A DNA stretch of 64,000 bases from positions 84,691,001 through 84,755,000 of the forward strand of contig CM044313.1 of the NCBI GenBank assembly GCA_024291935.2. The letters are read 5' to 3'. Positions within the stretch are counted from its first letter, which is position 1, and every line of letters starts with the position of its first letter. The stretch is from Okapia johnstoni (taxonomy: Eukaryota; Chordata; Mammalia; Artiodactyla; Giraffidae). Positions 10,675-21,870 of this stretch are shown one piece after another. The notes beneath the pieces were generated by a model that saw only the letters and a list, made by a program, of their open reading frames with translations, searched no databases and was not told where the DNA came from. The position numbers and the translations under genes were made by a program.

Positions 10675-11535
10675 TAACTTATATGCAGAGCACATCATGA
10701 GAAATGCTGGGCTGGAAGAAGCACAAGCTGGAATCAAGATTGCTGGGAGAAATATCGATAACCTCAGATATGCAGATGACACCACCCTTATGGCAGAAAG
10801 AGGAACTAAAGAGCTTCTTGATAAAAGTGAAAGAGGAGAGTGAAAAAGTTGGCTTAAAGCTCAACATTCAGAAAATTAAGATCATGGCATCTGGTCCCAT
10901 CACTTCATGGGAAATAGATGGGGAAACAGTGGCAGACTTTATTTTGGGGGGCTTCAAAATCACTGCGGATGGTGATTGCAGCCATGAAATTAAAAGACGC
11001 TTATTCCTTGGAAGGAACGTTATGACCAAACTAGATAGCATATTAAAAAGCAGAGACATTACTTTGCAAACAAATGTCTGTCTAGTCAAGGCTATGGTTT
11101 TTCCAGTGGTCATGTATGGATGTCAGAGTTGGACTGTGAAGAAAGCTGAGCGCCAAAGAATTGATGCTTTTGAACTATGGTGTTGGAGAAGACTTTTGAG
11201 AGTCCGTTGGACTGCAAGGAGATCCAACCAGTCCATCCTAACAGAGATCAGTCCTCGGTGTTCATTGGAAGGACTGATGTTGAAGCTGAAACTCTGATAC
11301 TTTGGCCACTTCATGCTAAGAGTTGACTCATTGGAAAAGACCCTGATGCTGGGAAGGATTGAGGGCAGGAAGAGAAGGGGATGACAGAGGATGAGATAGC
11401 TGGATGGCATCACCAACTCAATGGACATGAGTTTGGGTAAACTCTGGGAGTTGGTGATGATAGGGAGGCCTGGTGTGCTGTGATTCATGGGGTCGCAAAG
11501 AGTCAGACACGACTGAGCGACTGAACTGAACTGAC
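10675..11535 (+). mobile_element. Younger BovB nested in an older BovB
   Basis: A 5'-truncated copy starts at 'cttatatgcagag', just upstream of the RT catalytic box. It reads YADDTTLMAE with both aspartates, then one frameshift, then the C-terminal region with [21 protein letters not shown], ending in 'gactgagcgactgaactgaa'. The 8-bp ctgactaa occurs at 10670-10677 and 11536-11543 and is the likely TSD. It is clearly less diverged than its host. Confidence 0.85.
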
Positions 11536-11543
11536 CTGACTAA

Positions 11544-12456
11544 TTCAAATTTGGGAAAGGAGTACAGCAAGGCTGTATATTGTCACCCTGCTTATTTAAC
11601 TTACATGTAGAGTATATCATGCAGAATGCTGAGCTGGATGAATTACAAGCTGGACTCAGGATTGCCAGGAGAAATATCTACAACCTCAGATATGCAGATG
11701 ATATCACTTTAATGGCAGTAAAAGAAGAGTAATGAAAGAATCTCTTGATGAGGGTGCAAGAGGAGAATAAAAAAGCTGACTTGAAACTCAGCATTCAAAA
11801 AACTAAGATGATGGCATCCAGTCCTACCACTTCATGACAAATAGAGTGGGAAGAAGTGGAAGACGTGGCGGATTTTCTTGGGCTCCAAAATCATTGGGGA
11901 TGTTGACTGCAGTCATGAAATTAAAAGACATCTGCTCCTTGGAAGGAAAGCTATGACAGCATATTAAACCTAGACGGCATATTCAAAACCAGACACTTTG
12001 CTGACAAAGATCCCAATAGTTAAAGCTATGGTTTTTCCAGGAGTCGTGTATGCATGTGATAGTTGTATCATAAAGAAGGAGTGCCAAAGAATTGATGCTT
12101 TTGAATTGTGATGCTAGAGAAGACTCTTGAGAGTCCCTTGGACTGCAAGGAGATCAAGTCAATCCTGAAGGAAATCAACCCTGAATATTCATTGGCAGGA
12201 CTGCTGCTGAAGTTCCAATATTTTGGCCACCTGATGTGAACAGCCAACTCATTGGAAAAGACCCTGATGCTGGGAAAGATTGAAGGCAAAAGGAGAAGGG
12301 GTCAGCAGATGATGAGATGGTTAGAAAGTATCACTGACTCAATGGACTTGAATCTGAGCAAACTCTGGGATACAGTGGAGGACAGAGGAGCCTTGCATGC
12401 TGCAGTCTATGGGGTCTCAAAGAGTCAGACACGACTAAGAAACTGGAAAACAACAA
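11544..12456 (+). mobile_element. Older BovB LINE, right part
   Basis: This resumes exactly where the older copy stopped: 'aaatttgggaaaggagtaca' follows the consensus position of the interrupted segment. It contains YADDI at the catalytic box, many indels, and the older type of 3' end 'cacgactaagaaactgg' followed by 'aaaacaacaaat'. Confidence 0.82.
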
Positions 12457-12915
12457 ATATAAATATCAGGGTTATTTTATATTTAGTTTATAGCTCATCT
12501 TTATTTGATATATAATTGAAAGAGAAATATATACAAGATAATTACAAATTTATATTACTATTCACACATATATAGCATGCAATCTATAAGAATAACAATA
12601 TACAGAAGGTGAGATGGAGATATATATGAGTAAAATGTTTGCAGACTATTAAAATTTAGATGGTAGGATTCAAACTATGTTTTCAATTTTAATGCTAATT
12701 GCATTTCTCAAGGTAACTACTACATACACACACATACACAGACATATGCAAACATATATATATATATATGTACATACATAAAAGGAAAATACAGGGGACT
12801 GACATTTTATATAACAAAAAATTAACTTCAAACAAAGACAGTGATGAAGACATTGAAGAAGAAAAAAATTGTAGCCTATACAGTAATCAAATAGTTAAGA
12901 CAAAAGTCCTTCTTT
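12457..12915. other. Unrecognised AT-rich DNA with a CA/TA microsatellite
   Basis: A simple-sequence tract occupies about 12722-12782 (CA-rich, then (TA)n, then 'gtacatacata'). The rest is AT-rich and shows no family I recognise. Confidence 0.55.
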
Positions 12916-12919
12916 AACA

Positions 12920-14252
12920 GTACTTAATTTAAAAACTACATGTAAAAGAATGAAATTAGAATACTTCCTAATACCATACAGAAAAATAAACTCAAAATGG
13001 ATTAAAGACCTAAATGTAAGACAAAACACTATAAAACTTAGAGGAAAACATAGGAAGAACACTCTTTGACAAAAAACACAGAAAGATCTTTTTTGACTCA
13101 TCTCCTAGATTAATGAAAATAAAAACAAAAATAAACAAATGGGACAACAAAAGGATTTTGCACAGCAAAAATGAGATAATTTTTATCTTGTCTTGCCATA
13201 AGTGAGACAGAAAGGCAACACTCAGAATGGGAGAAAATATTTGCAAACAGATCAATTGACAAGGGATTAATATCCAAAATATATAAATAGCTCATGGAAC
13301 TCAATATCAAAACAAACAACTCGGTCATAAAATGGGTGGAAGAACTAAATAGACCTTTCTCGAAAAAGACCTAATGATGGCCAAGAGGCATATGAAAAGA
13401 TGGTCAACATCACTCATTATTAGAGAAATGCAGAGCAAAACTACAATGAAATGGGGCATCACCTCACACCAGTCAGAATGGCCATCATAAAAAAAAAAAA
13501 AAATCCTCAAACAATAAATGCTAGAGAAGAGTGTGGAGAAACAAGAACTCTCTTGTACTATTAGTGGGTACAAATTGATACAGGCACTATGGAGAACTGT
13601 ATGGAGGTTCCTTAAACATCTAAAAATAGACTACCATATGACCCAGTAATCCCACTACTATGCATATACCCTGAGAAAAGCAAAATGCAAAAAGATGCAT
13701 GTACCCCAGGGTTAATTGCAGCACTGTTTGCAAATAGCCAGAGCATGAAAGCAACCTAAATGTCCATCAACAGATGAATGGATAGAGAAGATACAGTACA
13801 TGTATACAATGGAATATCACTCAGCTATAAAAAGGAACGCAATTGGGTCATTTGTAGAAATGTGAATGGTCCTAGAGTTTGTTATACAGAGTGAAGTAAA
13901 TCAGAAAGAGAAAAACAAATTTTGTATATTAAATGAATATATGTGAAATTTAGAAAAATGGTACAGATGAACCTATTTCAAGGAAGGTACAGAGATGCAG
14001 GTGTAGGGAAGGGACATGTGGGCACAGGGGTGGGGTTGGAAGGGGTGGTGATACGATGAACTGGGAGACTGAGATTGATGTGTGTGCACTATCTCGTGTA
14101 AGACAGCTAGTGGGAATCTCTTATATAGTGCAGGGAGCTCGGCTTGATGCTCTGTGGTGACCTGGACAGATGGGGTAGGGGTGGAGGGAGGTCCAAGAGG
14201 GAGGTGATATATGTGTACAGATAGCTAATCAGTTTGTTGTACAGCACTGTAA
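12920..14252 (+). mobile_element. L1 LINE, ORF2 C-terminus and 3' UTR
   Basis: It begins near 'ctacatgtaaaagaatgaaa', runs through the ORF2 end ('cagtaatcccactactatgc', 'catttgtagaaatgtgaatgg') and a ruminant-type 3' UTR with G-rich segment (13990-14060) to 'cagtttgttgtacagcactg'. It is interrupted near its very end by a Bov-A2. The last bases resume at 14461-14480. Confidence 0.8.
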
Positions 14253-14259
14253 AGCAGCT

Positions 14260-14453
14260 CTTGCTACTGCTACTGCTACTGCTAAGTCGCTTCAGTCGTG
14301 TCCGACTCTGCGCGACCCCATAGACGGCAGCCCAACAGGCTCCACTGTCCCTGGGATTCTCCAGGCAAGAACACTGGAGTGGGTTGCCATTTCCTTCTCC
14401 AATGCATGAAAGTGAAAAGTGAAAGTGAAGTTGCTCAGTCGTGTCCAACTCCT
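14260..14453 (-). mobile_element. Bov-A2 SINE, one full and one truncated unit
   Basis: The (CTA/CTG)n tail at 14262-14284 and one complete unit are followed by the linker and about 35 bases of the second unit. The flanks share agcagct (14253-14259 and 14454-14460), consistent with a TSD and 5' truncation on insertion into the L1 tail. Confidence 0.88.
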
Positions 14454-14489
14454 AGCAGCTATACCCATAGTTAAAAAACAAATGTAATA

Positions 14490-14620
14490 AAATTTTCAAT
14501 TAAAAGGAAGAAGTTTAAGTAATAGATTAAAAAATATGGTCCCTCTATATACTGTCTATAATAAACTCTTTTAGATATGGAGACAGACAGAGGCTATAAG
14601 ACTCACAATCTATGATGAAT
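14490..14620 (+). mobile_element. Old L1 fragment, early ORF2
   Basis: 'aaaaatatggtccctctata' and the following 60 bases resemble the L1 endonuclease region. It is short and diverged. It is the left flank of the LTR insertion. Confidence 0.4.
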
Positions 14621-14626
14621 TTGACA

Positions 14627-15128
14627 TGTTAAACTAGCCCTTATTAAGTGGAGCAGAGGGTACAAGAGGATGAACCAAGATTCAACAAAAGACCACAGGA
14701 GAAAATGAGATAGAGAACTGTATTACTCACAAGTCCTGGAAGAAGTATCTGACATATCTTGAGGGGCCTGAGAGGGAGATAAAGACAGAGTACAGAAAGA
14801 GAGAGGCAGGACCAGGGGCACATGTATTTATTAGGGTCGATGGAAAGAGTGCTTTGGGGGTTCCTTGGCTAAGGCTTGATTGGTCAATTTGAGCCAAAAG
14901 AGCAAGGTTTTGGTAAGTTATATGGAAGTATTATCTAAGGGAGCATAAAAGAAAGGTAGCAGAAGGCAGCAGAGACTGTTGATCATAAGAGCTGTTAGGC
15001 AGTCACAGAAGGAATGCAGGCTGCTGTTTAGGGCATGGGGCTAATGTCAGTTTAAGGTCACTGCAGGTTTCTTGGCCAAACAAAATGGACACCAAGGCAG
15101 TAAAATCATGGAGGACTTTAGCTAAACA
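14627..15128 (-). mobile_element. Solo retroviral LTR (ERV)
   Basis: On the minus strand this ~500-bp block begins TGTTTAGCTAAAG and ends in a complement of TGTTAAACTAGC, giving TG...CA ends with a short terminal inverted repeat. It carries a CCAAT-like box ('gaccaatcaag' near 14878-14888), a polyadenylation signal (AATAAA complement at about 14827-14832) and a pyrimidine-rich region downstream of it. Flanks match as tttgaca (14620-14626) and cttgaca (15129-15135), a 6-7 bp TSD. No internal gag/pol/env adjoins it, so it is a solo LTR. The family name is not certain. Confidence 0.68.
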
Positions 15129-15149
15129 CTTGACATAGTCATTAAATAA

Positions 15150-15905
15150 TGGAGAAAGCCCTTGGATTAAACAGTCTCCAAAGAAGATATACAAATGGCC
15201 AAAAAGCACATAAAAGATGCACAATATTAGGGAAATGCAAATATAAACCACAATGCGATTTGGCAAAAAGTTGGGCAAGGATGTGGAAACATTGAAATCC
15301 TCATTTGTTGCTTGTGAGAATAAAAAATGTCAGTTATTTAGAAAATCAGTTTGAAAATTCCTCAAAATGTTTATGGTAAAGTAACTTAATAGTCCAGCAA
15401 TTCCCATAAAGTTCACCCCCCCCCAAAAAAAACAACCTGAACACATATGTCCACATGAAAACTTGTATACAGATTTTTATAGCAGTATTTTCCATAATAG
15501 CCAAAAGGTGGAAACAATCCATATATCTGCCAATGAATATATAAATAAAATATAATAATATTATTCAGTCATAAAAATGTAGGAAGTATTGACAGATGCA
15601 ACAGCAAGAATGAATCTTAAAAGCATCATATTAAGTGAAAGAAACTGGACACAAAAGACCAGACCTTGTAGGACTCCATTTATATAAAATGTCCCAAATA
15701 CGCAAATTTATAGGGATAGTAAATTATCAGTTGCCTGGTAGATGGGGCATGTCGAATAATTGCTAACGGATATATTGTTTCCTTCTAGGGTATTGAAAAT
15801 GGAGAATTAGAGAGGTGATAGTTGCAGAACTTTGTGAATGTACTAAAAATCACTAAATTTTATACTTTATAAAGGTAAATTTTATGCTATGTGAATTACA
15901 TCTCA
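15150..15905 (+). mobile_element. Old L1 LINE, ORF2 C-terminus and 3' UTR
   Basis: It matches from 'tctccaaagaagatatacaa' through 'catgaaaacttgtatacag', 'ggaaacaatcc' and the old L1 3' UTR ('tgccaggtagatgggg'-like, 'gtgaatgtactaaaaatcac'). Stops and indels are frequent. The solo LTR lies at its left end. Confidence 0.75.
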
Positions 15906-15954
15906 CTCTCTCTATATAAATAAAATATATATGAAACAAAATCTATACATATTT

Positions 15955-15989
15955 CATATATATGGGTGTGTGTGTATGTATGTGTGTGT
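15955..15989. repeat. TG-rich microsatellite
   Basis: (TG)n/(TATG)n tract at the left edge of a minus-strand Bov-tA. It is likely to be the SINE's own CA-rich 3' tail. Confidence 0.75.
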
Positions 15990-16183
15990 GTTAGTCGCAG
16001 TTGTGTCCGACTCTTTGTGACCCCATGGACTGTAGCCTGCCAAGCTCCTCTGTCCATGGAATTCTGCAGGCAAGAATATTGAAATAGGTAACCATTCCCT
16101 TCTCCCAGGAATATTCCCAACCCAGGGATTGAACCCGGGTCTCCTGCATTGCAGGCAAATTCTTTACCATCTGAGTCACCTAT
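15990..16183 (-). mobile_element. Bov-tA SINE
   Basis: It is a nearly complete Bov-tA on the minus strand: 'gaacccgggtctcctgcatt' carries the complement of the B box, and 'accatctgagtcacc' the complement of the A box. The last ten bases of the head are replaced by 'tatatatatt'. A second head fragment in an inverted arrangement follows. Confidence 0.9.
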
Positions 16184-16190
16184 ATATATT

Positions 16191-16242
16191 GGGGCTTCCC
16201 TGGTAATAGATTCTTTAGCTTCTGAACCACCAAGGAAGCCCC
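16191..16242. repeat. Hairpin of two head-to-head Bov-tA 5' ends
   Basis: The plus-strand SINE head ggggcttccctggt (16191-16204) is followed by a minus-strand head ending ccaaggaagcccc (16230-16242). The arms pair at 12 of 13 positions. The remainder of both SINE copies is missing. Confidence 0.8.
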
Positions 16243-16270
16243 AGTATATATATACACACACACACACATG
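16243..16270. repeat. TA/CA microsatellite
   Basis: (TA)4-5 then (CA)8. It is complementary in sense to the TG tract at 15955-15989. Confidence 0.8.
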
Positions 16271-17440
16271 TATAAACTAAAACTAATAAGTATTGATATA
16301 CTTTATTCCTCCATAAAGTTGAGAGTGAGGTTGTACACCCAGAATGGCCACTGATGCTTGGTCCTACATCAACAAGATGGTCCTAGCCATGAGAATCTTT
16401 GTGATCTGTGCTCAGTGTTAACTGAATAGATATGAGAATGATTGCTGTTCTGAGATGTCAAGACATGAGGTATGATTGACTTTATACAAAACAGACGTAC
16501 ATGCATTGTAGCTGGTGCTGTTCTTAAGGGAAAGGAGGTATAGAAGAGCAATTTCCTTGTTCAGAAATGCACAAATTCCCTAATCATCATCATCTTCTGA
16601 GATTAAATTGAATTAGAGTAGGATATTTTTCTTTTAATCCTAAAAACAAATATTCCCCTAGTCTACTAGAGAGGTATTAACTTCACTGCATCTCCTAAAC
16701 ATTTTCTGAAATTTTTTATTTAAGTATTTCACCTACACAAATATGTTTTAGTTCCAGAGATACAATTTATAACATTTACAAGCTAACAAAAAATATATAA
16801 GCATGCATGTGACAAGTTAATTTTAGAGGGACACTGTACCAGTAAACATGTAGCTATGTGATTTCTAAAAAATAATTTGACCTGAATTTCTTTACACTGT
16901 TTAGATTTCCCATGTTGGAGAATCTGTTTTAAAAATAGCATTTAGTGTTCTAATTCTCCTAATTTAGTATCTGGAAGCTGCCCACTTGCAACTATGTAAA
17001 TACCAAATTATTCCATCCTATTGTCGTTGCCTCATTAATTTTCTGCAGGTTAAATGCATTTTAGATCATACTTTCAAGTTTCATATTACATCAGCAATTT
17101 TCTAGCTCATATTTAATACAAGCAATTTAATCAAAATGTTGCAAGTGTAATCAGAGTACAGTGAAGGGAATTTTTTAGTATTAAATATCTTGCACCTCCC
17201 ACAGGTTATAGTACATCAAGTGTTCATTAGTTCCTAAACAGTACCTCTGTGTTTACACATTAATGCAGCTAATGTTTGAATGCAATAGCAGGGGAAATAA
17301 AACAAGACCTCATAATTGCCATCACATTTCTAGCATCTTCACAATCCAATCTTATTCTGAATATTTATTTATTTCAGTAACTGCACACTTTCTCTTAATG
17401 GGAAAGTTGCACCAACCTACAAACTGGCTTCCTGCATACA
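16271..17440. other. No recognised feature
   Basis: AT-rich sequence without a recognised repeat. The GC content rises slightly at 16330-16540. Frames are short. Confidence 0.45.
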
Positions 17441-18050
17441 TGTTTGCCTTGCAACTCCCCCCCACTCCACCCCAGAATGCTTCTCCATTTAGGATTGTGA
17501 CTATCAAGGTAAAGATGTAAGTGGGATCATGTCATTCTGCTACTCAAAATTTTCTAGTCATGACTCATTTTTGACTAAAATAAAAATCTTTTGATGGCCT
17601 ACAAGCATGGATATTACCTGCACCTCCTCGTGATTTTGATTTTATTACCTTTCCACTATTTTAGATATACAGTAACCTTTATTTGGAGAAGGAAATGGCA
17701 ACCCTCTGCAGTATTCTTGCTTGGAGAATCCCATGGAGAGAGGAGCCTGCTGGGCTACAGTCCATAGCGTCGCAAAGAGTTGGACACGACTGAGCATGCA
17801 CACACATTTATTATTTAGACATTAGGCCAAATTTGGCATTAAGCCCATTCCCACCTACACTAGTGTTTTTCTGCTTCCTCTGCCTGGAATCATCTTCTCT
17901 CAGGTATCTGCTTGGAGTTCTACCTGGTTTTACTCGGGGGTATGTTCAGGTATCTTGTTAACAGTGAGGCCACTGCATTCCTGGGCAGTTTTACATCTCT
18001 TAGCTTGTTTCTTTTCCTTGTGTCAATCATATTCTCAGCATGTTTTCCCC
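17440..18050 (+). repeat. Ancient mammalian interspersed repeat, family uncertain
   Basis: 'gggatcatgtcattctgcta', 'gatggcctacaagcatgg' and 'tctgcctggaatcatcttct' occur in the order of a widespread, very old mammalian repeat (L2-like) that I cannot name with certainty. It is split by a SINE fragment at 17682-17800. Confidence 0.5.
17682..17800 (+). mobile_element. Bov-A / Bov-tA 3' fragment
   Basis: 'ggagaaggaaatggcaaccc' to 'gttggacacgactgagcatg' is one BovB-end-like unit without a tRNA head. It interrupts the ancient repeat. The flanks share 'tttatt', a weak TSD. Confidence 0.82.
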
Positions 18051-18246
18051 CTTAGTTCTAAGGTAGTTACAGCAATGTCAAGTGCAATGTCACTTTAGCC
18101 TCATATCCAGTAGGGAAAATCAGTAGATGTCCTGAGTCTTTTTCTCTTACACTAATGATAACAGGATGAACTGTGGTTAAAGGGATAGGATGATTTTATT
18201 CTTTTAGGAAAAACAATTGCCCCCCTTGTGAAGCTGAGGATGTGGT

Positions 18247-18358
18247 GAAAGTGTTAGCTTCTCAGTTTTGTCTGACTCTTTGCGACCCTGTGGACTGTAG
18301 CCACCAGACTCCTCTGTGCGTGGAATTCTCTAGGCAAGAATGCTGGAGTTGGTCAGCA
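18247..18358 (-). mobile_element. Bov-tA SINE, 3' half
   Basis: 'gtgaaagtgttagcttctca' through 'ctctaggcaagaatgctgga' on the plus strand is the complement of the Bov-tA 3' half. The tRNA head is absent (5' truncation). Confidence 0.85.
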
Positions 18359-18359
18359 T

Positions 18360-19370
18360 TTGAAAGCCCATCCAAACTGAGTGAGCTAAAAATGAGTAAT
18401 AGTTTCCCACAGAAATGAATATATTCTTTTACCAGGATGTGAGTAGATTGAAGATAAGAAGAAACAAATACTTGGGTAAAACAGTGGTGTGTAAATATCC
18501 TACTAAAATTAAGAAATGTATATTTAAATAAAGGTAGTATATAGAATTCCAAATTTTTATAAACTTGTTGGAAAAGTATTGGAAAATCAGGAAATCAGTG
18601 TCTTATTTAACTCAAAAACCTAGAGAAAATTATTATTAGAATTTTGGTGTGTATGTGCAACATCCATACTCTACTGTGCTTATTTGCCATTTGTATAGAT
18701 TTTGGTTTGTCTGTTTTAAGTAATGTATGCTACCATTTTACTGTTGAAAAGTGTAGTTGCAAATAATATCTTAAATTTTGGCAAGAAATTTAAAAACAAA
18801 GAAAATTGTCTTTGCTTTTGTTCATAATAAAATAATTGTTGTCTTGTTATTTATTCTCATATATTCAGTCATGAGTTTTTATCTGTCTTAATTTTATTTG
18901 TTCTTCTATCAGAAATCTAAAGAACCAAGCCCATCAAAATAGACGAATAGAAATAAACTATTACCAGCTTTTATAGGAAAAAGGGCATTTGCCTACTCCT
19001 CCATTTTTGCGACATGTCTGAGCAAAGATTGCCTTAAAACAGGCCTAGCTTTAGGCAGTAATGCTGAAAATGCTGGTAGGAAAAGGAAGTACGTTTGTCA
19101 CGAAAAGAACAACAGCGTGGACTAGTCTTCTGTTGATAACAGATCTGGCTGGTATGTAGTTGGTGTTCATTTATGTTTATTTACTAACCTACTGATTAGC
19201 TATCATTTTGAACATAACTACTCTTGTTATATAATAATAACATAGAATTATTATTGGATAAACCTGAAAGTCATTACTTTACCTTTTCTATTTAACCTGT
19301 TTTTCCCTGTCAGGAAATACATAAAGATAGGAAAAGGAGAAATTATTTTTAATAACATCCCATACACCAG
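18360..19370. other. No recognised feature
   Basis: AT-rich sequence without an assignable repeat or gene. Confidence 0.45.
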
Positions 19371-20546
19371 AGATCAAATTACCAATATCTGTTGGATCAT
19401 AGTGAAGCAAGAAGATTCCAGAAAAACATCTACTGCTTCACTGATACACTAAAACATTTGACTGTGTGGATCCACATTTGACTGTTTGGGTCACTGGATC
19501 AACTGTGGAAAATTCTGAAACAGATGGGAATACCAGACTACCTTACCTGCCTTCTGAAAACCTGTATACAGGTTAAGAAGCAACAGTTAGAACAGGACAT
19601 GGAACAAATGACTGGTTCAAAATTGGAAAAGGAGTACATCAAAGCTGTATATTGTCACCCTGCTTATTTAACTTATATGCAGAGTACATCATGCGAAATG
19701 CTGGGCTGAATGAAGTTTAAGCTGACATCAAGAATGCCGGGAGAAACAGAAATAACCTCAGACATGCAGATGATACCACCCTAATGGCAGAAAGCAAAGA
19801 GGAACTGAAGAGACTCTTGATGAAGGTGAAAGAGGAAAGTGAAAAAGCTGGCTTAAAACTCAACACTCAAAAAACTAAAACCCAACACTCAAAAAACTAA
19901 AACCATGGCCTCAGTTCCCATCACTTCATGGCAAATAAACGGGGAAGCAATGGAAACGGTGACAGACTTTATGATGTTTGGGTTCCAATATCACTGCAGA
20001 TGGTGACTGCAGCCATGATATTGAAAGATGCTTTTTCATTGGAAGAAAGCTATGAGAAACCTAGACAGCATATTAAAAAGCAAACACATCACTTTGCTGA
20101 CAATGTCAAAGCTGTGATTCTTTTAGTAGTCATGTATGGATGTGAGAATTGGACCATAAAGAAGCTAAGTGCCAAAGACTTGATGCTTTTGAACTGTGGT
20201 GTTGGAGAAGACTCTTGAGATTCTCTTGGACAGCAAGGAGATCAATCCAGTCAATCCTCAAGGAAATGAGCTTTAAATATTTATTGGAAGAACTGATGCT
20301 GAAGCTGAAACTCCAAGCCAGCAGATACGAAGAGTTGATTCATTAGAAAAGACCCTGATGCTGGAAAAGATTGAAGGCAGGAGGAAAAGCGGGGAGAAGA
20401 GTATGAGATGGTTGGAAGGTATCACTGATTCAACGGGCATGAGTTTGCACAACTTCAAGAGACAGTGAAGGACAGGAAAGCCTGGCATGCTGCAGTCCAT
20501 CGGGTCAAAAAAAGTCAGACATGACTGAGTGACTGAACAATAACAA
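19371..20546 (+). mobile_element. Old BovB LINE
   Basis: It is 5'-truncated at 'caccagagatcaaatt'. The catalytic box reads HADDTT, so both aspartates survive but the frame does not. The C-terminal region near 20150-20230 keeps [13 protein letters not shown]. It ends in the older tail type 'gactgaacaataacaagaaa'. It carries a 22-bp perfect tandem duplication at 19861-19904 and a diverged one at about 19450-19492. Confidence 0.88.
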
Positions 20547-20658
20547 GAAACACAAGGGACCCTTGCGCTTAGCTGTGATTGTAAGATTTCTCCACTATAA
20601 CACAGCCCAAAGCAAGAGGGGAAAAAGAGGGAAGGAGAAAAAAAAGAGTCAGTAAGTA

Positions 20659-20733
20659 TTGGTTGGCCAAGGTTTGTTTGGGTTTTCCATTCAATCTTCT
20701 GGAACATATGAACATACATTTTGGCCAACCTGA
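20659..20733. mobile_element. Miniature mariner-like DNA transposon relic
   Basis: The terminal inverted repeats are 'ttggttggccaaggtttgtt' on the left and, reversed, 'ggttggccaaaatgtatgtt' on the right, with about 30 bases between. The 'ggttggccaa' ends are typical of ruminant mariner elements and their deleted derivatives. A TA lies just before the left end. Confidence 0.65.
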
Positions 20734-20739
20734 TGTTTT

Positions 20740-21750
20740 GCTTTTGGAAAAAAAAGATAAACATTATGTACTTCCATGCAGCTGTCAAATAACTGACTTA
20801 ATTAGGATAAACTCAAGGTCAGCTTCCAGGGCCAGGCATTGATTTCTAAAATGTCACCTATTGACCTCCTCAAATAATTAGAATCTCTATTTAAATATTC
20901 ACTGAGAATGCATTTTAAAAGGCAGAATAACTGCTGTTAAACTATTCTGTTTTATTCAGGGTCTTAGTTGCTGCTTAGTCACCTCCATAGTGTGCTGTTA
21001 GTAATTTAAATAATTAAGCTTTGGAAGATTGGTGTGTTAATTTAATTAAAACTTCTCTGCCAATTGTTCGTCTTGTTATTTTGCCATGTCTTATTGCCAG
21101 TACTCTCATAAGCTGTGGAAGCTGTGAGGAAAGAGCTTATAATTTGCAATGAATTTCTCTTTCTGTTGAAAATGAGAACCATTATAAAATTTTATTTAGC
21201 CATTTATCCAAGATGGCAATACACTACACCCAGGATTATAGGCCTGTCCGTCGGAAATCTTTCAGTGATTTAATGCTGACCGCCCTCTTCTTCCAGCTCA
21301 ATGGTAACCTGATTACACTGCCTTGAAGTAGTAAACATGCTGCCTGATATCTAAATACATGCAGAACTTTTGCCAAAGGCACAGTATCTCCTTGTGAATT
21401 TCAGTGTTGTAGGCCAGGAGGGTGTCAGTGAAGGCCAAGTACAAGGCTTTAACTTGAGTCTTGATACTGATCATCTAAAGAACTAGGTTGGAGACAATGT
21501 CTTTAAGCCACAGATTTTGCTGGTGAATTAGCAAATTAAAGGAGACCATATGAATTTTTTAAAAATCTGAATAAAGGCAATGTATAGGCAATAACCTAGC
21601 CTAGGAATCAGAAGACACACTACTAGGCCAAGTTCTATACTGTGAAACTTTATGGAGAAATATATTTACCTGTCAGAATTTATTTACTGAGATTTTCATT
21701 TAAAATATGAAATTAGAAAGAGTAGGACCTATCATAAAATGCAAATACAG
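20740..21750. other. Repeat-poor sequence, possible constrained non-coding DNA
   Basis: No transposon family is recognised in 1 kb of a window that is otherwise dense in them. It contains clustered TAAT/ATTA cores (about 21005-21050) and a balanced-composition section (21220-21430). Function cannot be read from the sequence. Confidence 0.35.
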
Positions 21751-21754
21751 TTAG

Positions 21755-21870
21755 ACATTATTTACAGATGGGAAACATGACTGAAAGATTACAGTATTCA
21801 GTATGAGTTAGTAATTGGGAGGATGAGGATTTAATACCAAGTCACTGGATGTTGTACGCAGCCCATCACA
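21755..21870 (-). mobile_element. MIR SINE relic (probable)
   Basis: 'attatttacagatgggaaac' followed by a stretch ending 'gaggatttaataccaagtca' has the order of the antisense MIR core. It is highly diverged. Confidence 0.45.

Noticed and set aside
14262..14284. Trinucleotide repeat as a triplet-expansion locus
   Set aside because: It is the ordinary (CTG/CTA) tail of a Bov-A2 SINE; similar tails occur at 8819, 35786 and 46151.
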